Positions 59,001-64,000 of a stretch of 64,000 bases of DNA are shown here, piece after piece (the first letter of the stretch is position 1; each line of letters begins with the position of its first letter). The notes under the pieces were generated by a model. The model saw only the letters and a list, made by a program, of their open reading frames with translations. It was not told the origin of the DNA and did no database searches. A program made the position numbers and the translations under genes. The stretch is from Otis tarda (Eukaryota > Chordata > Aves > Otidiformes > Otididae): the NCBI GenBank assembly GCA_026413225.1, contig CM048552.1:197562053-197626052 (forward strand). Direction: 5' to 3'.

Positions 59001-62000
59001 CTGCTGAGAATGCAAAGCCTCTACAAAATTGTTCACTATATATGTTGTTAAACACAGTTATTAACAAAATCCTATTTTATCTGACTTTCCCTGACAAAAA
59101 TTAGACAACTCTCATGATTAAAATTAACTGCCAAATTGTCTGCTACGCTCAGATCAGATAGAAGACAGGCTTTCAATAGAATGTTCAAGTAGTTATTCTT
59201 CAGTATTGTGAGACAATGGCTAGGGAGGGAAATTAATTTCTCTAAGATTCATCCTAATAGAAGAATTTATAGGGTAAAATGTAGTCGCTACTTCCAAGAT
59301 AAAATGTGGTTGGCATGCTCGCCACAGCAGTTCCCTAGGCAACACACCCCACCTCCCTTAGCGTATGCTAAGATGAACTGAACAAACAGAACAGAGGGTG
59401 GAGTGGAGTGGAGTGGGGACACCGTGGCCAAACTCTGTTACACTCCCTTGCTGGGACAGGAACTTCATGGTACCTGGTGGCTAGTAGGCTGTACAGTAGC
59501 TGATGAACTGCATTGCAACTGTCAAACAGGAAGAATACCAGTTGCTGAGCCAAGAATTGTGGCAAAATCCTGTCCTTTAGATGAACTTTGCTCATTATAA
59601 TGTCATTATAATACCAAAACACACCTCCATCCCAAAAGCTACCTGCCTCTGAGGTGCAACCACCCCACACTGAGCATGCGTTCTGAATTTCTTTTAGTCT
59701 ATAGCTTTAAAAGCAAAGTGAGAAAAATTTACACCAATCCTAACAAAGGTATGTGTGACTAGAGTCATTCAAGCTCCACATAAAAGTAAAAAACCGTATA
59801 AAAATGACTTAAGAAAAGGGAGATATTGGGGAAGACTTCCACTGGAATGTCTGGGACCAGTTGACGGGCTGACCCTCTCTATCCCCCACACAGGGACGCC
59901 TGTTGGGTAAGAGCTCTGTGTTATGCGCCCTTAGATACCAACATCTTGCTAGCTATTAAAGCTTATCACAAGTTCTGTGTGTGTGTGTGTATAGATATAT
60001 ATTGTTTCAAGTTTGTTTTCAAAGTCATTATCTTATCACCGGCTGTCTTCGAACCTTTATCCTGTCACAAACATATATAATAACATTTGTTTATCTAGAA
60101 ATATAAGTTTCTGGAAACTTTAATAATTGATAGAGGGGATATAAGGGATTTGTCTTAGTGTCGTGGCCTGTGAAGAGTCCCTGAACAGGTTAGACAACCA
60201 CCCTCCGACCTTGCGGGCTGTCCAAAGGGATTTGTCCCCGTGATGCTGTCAGCACCAGCCTGACAGGCTGGCCAAATGGCAAAGGGTTCGAGGAAACCCC
60301 ACTTGTCCTTAAACGCAGTGTGGCAGGCTGGTCGGATACGAGAGTCTCATCTTTCTTGGGAAACTGGCAGGCTGGTCAAATTGAAAAGCGTTCGAAATAA
60401 CTCTCCTCTCTGTTCTCTATCGACACAATATCGTGTCTTATCGTGACAAGTGTTAAATACTTTTGAAACTCTACCTATCCTTGCAGCTTTATGTCTTAGA
60501 AAACTGTAACTGTAAACACAAATTTATAACAATTTGTTTAAGGTAACTTAGAAGATAATATATGCTTTTAAATGGATGTTTAAGTAGTAATTATTTGTAG
60601 AATATTAAGTTTAATTAGGGTAAAAACCTGTGAGACACTTTTCTTTTTAAAATTAAATAACTGGCAATTCTGCTGAAAAAGAAATAATCTTGAACTGCAC
60701 TTCAGGAGTTATTGCCCACAAGAGTCGGTCACAAGTCTATTACTCTGATTCCCACTGTATCCATGTGGCATATCGTAATGGTTCAATGTTTACAAATAAT
60801 TTAATAAAAGTGTCCTGTCAAAAATGTAGGAAAAAAATGTATCTCTTCTTGATGCTGAGGTTGGCTATACTTCACTATTTTCACATACCAACTTCATACA
60901 TAAAATAGTTAAGTACACACAGAATGAAGCAATGCTTTAAAAAAACAGCAAGAAGGAGTCATGAGGATGCAAATACTAACTGGACTCTGCTGCACAAAGA
61001 AATGAGAAGCTGAGGCACCTGGAAGAGTCAGTGAGTCCAGTGTACAGGGTGTATTCCCAGCAAAAGGGAATTCAATATTACCACCATGCTGAATAGCCAA
61101 TCTCTGCCAATAAACAACAGGAGTCTCCACTGAGGGCATCCCATGGTGGCTTCTTCAGTTGGATCATGTAATACTCCTGAAAACCTTCTGTTTATTACTT
61201 ACAGATATTGACTGCGTGACACGCGCTATCTGTTGATCACGACCTCACCCCTTACGCTGGTAAGCTGACCAAACCTGTGATGGGTTATGTGGAAGAGGGA
61301 CTTCTCCCACCACAAGGGGCATACCAAACCAACACAGCTAAACATTACCTGATCTGACTCCTACCTGCAGGATTCTTGGACAGTACGGTTTCATTCAGCT
61401 TCCCTAGCAATTGGTCTGACTTTCCAGGGGAAGTTCCTGCTGCAACATCTCTCAGTCCAGTCCTCTAAAACCCAACTACTTTTTATTCTCCTGCATAATA
61501 TACGTTATTTGCATCCACTTCTTCCACTTATTTTCCCATATATGATTTTATACTTGTCCCAGGAAGTCCCCAAGCTGCAAATTGATGGAAGCTGTAAAAG
61601 GCTCTGGAGGTGTAGAAACTACCTGTTGGCCCTGATTTTATACTGTTCCTTACACACCTTGCTGAGTTGCCCATGAAGCAATAAAACATAGCATGAGTGA
61701 TGTCATCATACACTTGTAAATTCTGTTTATAAACATTTTATAAATGTATTTTACTTTATCTCAGGACAGGATTAAAGTAAAACTATTTTTTTCCTTCTAC
61801 CTGTATTTTATTTTTAAGTAATGCACAAATAGACTATGGGTGCTGTACCTGATTCTGGAGCGCAAAAACTTCTTTCCAGTTCACAGAAGTCAACTCAGTT
61901 CTCTGTTGAATCCGTTCTTTCTCTGTTGTTATAAAGCAACTTGATTGTTCCTGGAGAGGATAATGTTCACTAAGAATCTTACAACCATTACCCATGCAGG

Positions 62001-64000
62001 TACTGCATCATGATACAAAGTAATTGCATTTAAAAGTTTAAAAAACACTCCTCTTTAAAAAGAAACCTTTTTTTTCTGGTTGAAGAAGGTGCATTCTCTC
62101 CCACTTAGGAAAGCATTTGCACAAACATCATCTACAGCTGGAGAAAGTTCCTGTTTAGCAAAATGACAAGGAATTAAATAATTCCAGAGTGAATGAGACA
62201 ATTTTTCTCTTTTTAATCAAAACTGTATGTTCTTCTTGTATTCTGTACATTATCATTATACTGTCATTCGTATGTTCAAAATGAAACTGTTTAAAAATAG
62301 AAATTTCTTACCCTGTTCCACCTTACACTGGGCAAATCCCGAGTAAAATTTGATTGTGGAGACGTTATCACCACTTGTTGGCTCTGATTTTATACTGTTT
62401 CTTAAGCATGATGGATTGCCCATGAAAGGAACAAAAAATAGCACGACTTTGATGTCATCATGCTCTTTATAAAATCAGTTGATAAAGCAAAGAAAACAAA
62501 ATAATTTACAAAATGTTTATCTCAGGGCAGGGCTGAAGATACTTTTCCCTTCTACTGCATCTTATTTTTAGGTAATGCATGAATAGAGGATCAATACTGC
62601 ATCTGGTTTTGGAGCTCAGGAATTTCATTCCTATTTACCAAACTGAATGGAAGTCTTAGTTGAATCCTGTGGTGGCATAAAACAGCCAGATTGTTCCATA
62701 GCAAACAGAGTCATGTTCATTAAGAATCTTATTCTACCACTATTACCCGTATAGCTACTATCTCATGATACAAAATAATTCAATTTAAAAGTTGTCTATT
62801 AGAGTAGTAGGGAACAAGTGGCAGAACTCAGAGTATAATATTTATCACTTTGTAAAAGAATAACTAAAACCCAACCAAACAAAGAGAATGCTTTCTGCTT
62901 TCTGGTTCAGATTTCTTGAACTGGAAAGCAGTCTCATTACCAGCCTTAGAATATTATTTTTTTGGCTGTACATCCATGAACCTTGAAACACAAATGTAAA
63001 AGGCAGCTTTCTTTAGCTGAATGCAGCCTGGATTTCAACATGACATGTGCAGCATCCTATATATAAAAGACTACTGATGGAAGACTTACCACAACCGTAA
63101 ACTCCTCAGTAAATCCTCCTTCAGGAACCATAACATCATGCCGACATACTGCCTTTTTCTTACACTTTAACCATGGCAATGCTTCTTTTATATTTGCTTG
63201 AAAAACAGGTAATTTGTGAATAACTTGCTTTTCAACATTAGTCTTTTCAGAATTTGTGCATGTAGAGGCAGATGAACCAAACAGTCCTGAACTCTGCATC
63301 GGAGCAACAGAAGAAAAACAAACTTGTTCTGTGCCTCCTGCCGCTACTTGAAAGAAGGGAGCTAAGGGAAAAGCAGGTGCAGAAACACCCACAAAAACAT
63401 CTGTTGAGAGTGCAGGTGTCTGAAGTGATTTTTGTTGAGTGAAATCAATTCCTCCTCCTGGCTCAGGTTTAAAAGCAAATGATGAGAGAGGTTCAGCAGC
63501 TTCCAGCAGATGAAGGTCATATGGTGAAGGTGACCTTGTTCCAGATGATCTCTCCTTTGTGATATCTCTAGCAAAACCAAAATTTGATTTGAGGCTGCAA
63601 GGACTACTTCCAAGTTCAGAAACATTTACAAAGCCCTGTGCTGTGCTTTTTGCTGAGATGCACTTTTGAATAATAGCAACTTCTTCAGGCTGAACTTGGC
63701 AGCTTTCAGGTTCACCTTCCTCACTTAGGAAATCAGCTGAATAAACATCGGCTGCTGCTTGGGAAAATACCTGTTTAGTAAAATTACAAGGAGACAAAAT
63801 AATTCCAGAATTAGTAAAATACTTTTATCTTTTTAATCAAAAAATGGTATTTCTTCTTATATTGTGTGCAGTATCATTATGCTGTTATTCATATGTTCAA
63901 AATGAAACATTAGTTAAACTAAACATTTCTTACCCTATTCTGCCTTACACTGGACAAATTCAGAGGAAAATCTGACTGTGACAAAAAATAGGAGCAGAGA
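55916..64000 (-). CDS. PARP4: PARP4 (vault poly-ADP-ribosyltransferase), C-terminal exons, partial
   Basis: PARP4 is the mono-ADP-ribosyltransferase of vault particles. Its long C-terminal half (VIT, vWA, Pro-rich region, MVP-binding tail) lies downstream of the catalytic domain. This window holds only the tail. Supported exons, high to low: 63975-63934, 63770-63090, 61950-61849, 58588-58486, 57604-57472, 56066-55916. Phases are consistent and give about 403 residues ending DWDSATKKILGIKCI, then TAA at 55,916-55,918. Identification rests on the DGSWNLSPQLGKIL, LLQLIATLLVLQFIR and VHWAFELIKKAVEWARR blocks, which match the PARP4 C-terminal domain. The 5' exons (BRCT, catalytic, VIT, vWA) are beyond 64,000. 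MPHOSPH8 starts about 2.5 kb downstream, same strand. An internal tandem duplication disturbs the 61.6-64.0 kb part. Confidence 0.88.
56067..57471 (-). other. PARP4: PARP4 intron
   Basis: AT-rich noncoding DNA with a short CR1 3' terminus at about 57,105-57,222. Nothing else recognised. Confidence 0.75.
57105..57222 (+). mobile_element. CR1 LINE 3' terminus
   Basis: 'agctgggcaagatcctgaac', 'gatgacctccagaggtcata', 'tccgacctgaattattccat', 'tattctaat'. A decayed CR1 3' end antisense to PARP4. Confidence 0.75.
57472..57604 (-). CDS. PARP4: PARP4 penultimate coding exon
   Basis: 43 whole codons, PNGKEKLLQLIATLLVLQFI, RCTKELKGIVFKTLMKLDDS, then SNS, with split codons at both ends. Acceptor 'ttcttccttag', donor GTGTGC. 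The other two frames hit stops before the donor. Confidence 0.92.
57605..58485 (-). other. PARP4: PARP4 intron
   Basis: Noncoding, about 880 bases. A GT-rich patch near 58,033-58,080. Nothing else recognised. Confidence 0.75.
58486..58588 (-). CDS. PARP4: PARP4 coding exon
   Basis: 34 codons plus one base: DGSWNLSPQLGKILKFDVDH then LINNVLIKKGIQSL. The DGSW.L.PELG-type motif is typical of the C-terminal module shared by PARP4 and VWA5A-like proteins. Phase 0 in, 1 out. Confidence 0.93.
59396..59417. repeat. GGAGT pentamer micro-tandem repeat
   Basis: Four consecutive GGAGT-type units (gggtggagtggagtggagtgggg) in a PARP4 intron. A short simple repeat. Confidence 0.7.
59848..60448 (-). mobile_element. 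Candidate solo LTR of an endogenous retrovirus-like element
   Basis: About 600 bases bounded by TGTC and GACA, the inverted termini expected of an LTR. The block is richer in CpG than its surroundings and contains three to four related 'caggctggtc/caaat...gttcga' motifs (about 60,210-60,400). On the minus strand these come first, as an enhancer-like U3 would, followed by a 'ttatat' box. No clear target-site duplication flanks it (aacact versus ttccag), and no internal retroviral genes are present. The class is unassigned, and another repeat type is possible. Confidence 0.35.
60205..60400. repeat. Imperfect ~45-60 bp tandem motif array
   Basis: The core '(g/a)c(a/g)ggctg(g/t)(t/c)c' recurs at about 60,215, 60,264, 60,324 and 60,368. 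Two copies share an extended 'ggcaggctggtcaaat' to 'gttcga' block. The spacing is irregular. Confidence 0.55.
61849..61950 (-). CDS. PARP4: PARP4 coding exon (surviving copy of duplicated exon C)
   Basis: 34 codons: EQSSCFITTEKERIQQRTEL then TSVNWKEVFALQNQ. Acceptor 'cattatcctctccag', donor GTACAG. Phase 0 on both sides; it runs directly into DGSW of the next exon to give FALQNQ-DGSW, as expected for PARP4. Confidence 0.9.
62067..62150 (-). pseudogene. PARP4: Shortened duplicate of PARP4 exon B (possible cassette exon)
   Basis: After a good acceptor (ttttgctaaacag) it reads ELSPAVDDVCANAFLSGREC then TFFNQKKK, followed by a weak donor (AAG before GTTTCT). The first 16 or so residues parallel exon B at 63,770 (VFSQAAADVYSADFLSEEG), after which homology stops. 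It is open and phase 0, 28 codons, so inclusion would keep the frame. Probably decayed, but not certainly. Confidence 0.5.
62312..62383 (-). pseudogene. PARP4: Junction-truncated duplicate of PARP4 exon A
   Basis: It keeps the donor (AACAGG before GTAAGAAAT) and an open frame ending QSNFTRDLPSVRWNR, parallel to SDFPLNLSSVRQNR in the intact copy at 63,934-63,975. The matching acceptor CACAG has become CACAA, and the sequence before it comes from the other end of the duplicated unit. A cryptic 'aaatcag' acceptor could still be used, at 62,384, but it lacks a pyrimidine tract. Confidence 0.55.
62603..62696 (-). pseudogene. PARP4: Dead duplicate of PARP4 exon C
   Basis: Reads EQSGCFMPPQDSTKTSIQFGK, then a TAG stop, parallel to EQSSCFITTEKE in the live copy at 61,950. 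The acceptor AG has become TG (gctatg), and the donor GT has become AT. With both splice sites and the frame lost, this copy cannot be an exon. Confidence 0.85.
63090..63770 (-). CDS. PARP4: PARP4 large coding exon (exon B, Pro/Ser-rich region)
   Basis: 227 codons from VFSQAAADVYSADFLSEEG to GFTEEFTVV, with acceptor 'tttactaaacag' and donor GTAAGT, phase 0 on both sides. Composition is Ser/Pro/Ala-rich (RSPSPYDL, SFAFKPEPGG, APAFPLAPF) and then basic (LKCKKKAVCRHD). It corresponds to the variable, disordered stretch between the vWA region and the C-terminal module of PARP4. No enzymatic motif is expected here. Confidence 0.88.
63934..63975 (-). CDS. PARP4: PARP4 short coding exon (exon A)
   Basis: 14 codons, SDFPLNLSSVRQNR. 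Acceptor 'cctattttttgtcacag', donor GTAAGA, phase 0 on both sides. Support comes from the splice sites and from conservation of the frame and donor in the duplicate copy at 62,312. The next upstream exon is outside the window. Confidence 0.65.

Larger units (their letters stand above)
58589..61848 (-). other. PARP4: PARP4 intron (3.3 kb)
   Basis: Contains GGAGT pentamers (about 59,396-59,416), a candidate solo LTR (59,848-60,448) and a GT microsatellite (about 59,974-59,990). It also holds the distal end of the tandem duplication (61,621-61,848). A minus-strand open frame at 60,909-61,139 has no recognised homology. Confidence 0.7.
61621..63975 (-). repeat. PARP4: Tandem duplication inside PARP4 (two diverged units)
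   Basis: Unit 1 runs from 63,975 (or beyond) down to about 62,371; unit 2 runs from about 62,370 down to 61,621. Paired blocks: 63,778-63,975 with 62,158-62,355 (including 'catatgttcaaaatgaaac' or 'cgtatgttcaaaatgaaac'); 63,720-63,770 with 62,100-62,150; 62,603-62,790 with 61,849-62,030; and 62,371-62,580 with 61,621-61,820 ('gattttatactgtt', 'gatgtcatca', 'tctcagg(a/g)cagg'). Introns and exons are both duplicated, so this is a DNA-level duplication and not an exon-only homology. Confidence 0.9.

Noticed and set aside
60909-61139. 76-codon minus-strand frame in the PARP4 intron as an extra PARP4 exon
   Set aside because: The flanking exons already join in phase without it, and I see no homology to PARP4 or to retroviral proteins.
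1-64000. CRISPR arrays, bacterial operons, integrases, tRNA or rRNA genes
   Set aside because: No regular direct-repeat/spacer array, no prokaryotic gene organisation, and no tRNA or rRNA signature seen. The window is a vertebrate nuclear locus.

Overview
This is vertebrate, and almost certainly avian, nuclear DNA. Genes are split by GT-AG introns, the background is AT-rich, and the dominant interspersed repeat is the CR1 LINE with the 3' ends typical of birds (a 'ggtc(c/a)...ccaaccc' block followed by 'attctatgattct'). No bacterial, organellar or viral gene set is present. The gene order and intron-exon structures match the PSPC1 - MPHOSPH8 - PARP4 neighbourhood, which in chicken I believe lies on a macrochromosome. 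The species cannot be named from the sequence.

Layout. Positions 1-3625 are the last intron of PSPC1 (+ strand). Positions 3626-3811 are its final coding exon, and the 3' UTR ends near a polyadenylation signal at 4074. From about 4.1 to 27.3 kb is a gene-poor intergenic stretch with a few CR1 remnants, one exon-like segment and one AT-rich block. From about 27.3 to 53.4 kb is the complete MPHOSPH8 gene on the minus strand. I resolved 14 coding exons whose phases all join, giving 870 codons plus a stop, with a CpG-island promoter at 52.8-53.9 kb. A short spacer (about 53.95-55.9 kb) follows. From 55,916 to the window end is the 3' part of PARP4 on the minus strand; its 5' part lies beyond 64,000.

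Biology. PSPC1 is a DBHS-family paraspeckle RNA-binding protein. MPHOSPH8 (MPP8) is the H3K9me3-reading subunit of the HUSH complex, which silences retroelements and other intron-poor transcription units. PARP4 is the vault-associated ADP-ribosyltransferase. PSPC1 and MPHOSPH8 converge tail to tail. MPHOSPH8 lies just downstream of PARP4 in the same orientation.

The most unusual structure is inside PARP4 (about 61.6-64.0 kb). A segment carrying at least three exons has been tandemly duplicated. One copy then lost one exon (both splice sites gone, stop codons gained), while the other copy kept that exon but has a junction-truncated and a shortened version of the others. The surviving exons from the two copies splice in phase. 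Other points of note are a nearly complete but internally deleted CR1 LINE, with its ORF1 esterase and reverse transcriptase remnants, antisense inside an intron of the retroelement-silencing gene MPHOSPH8, and a CpG-containing candidate solo LTR with tandem motifs in a PARP4 intron.
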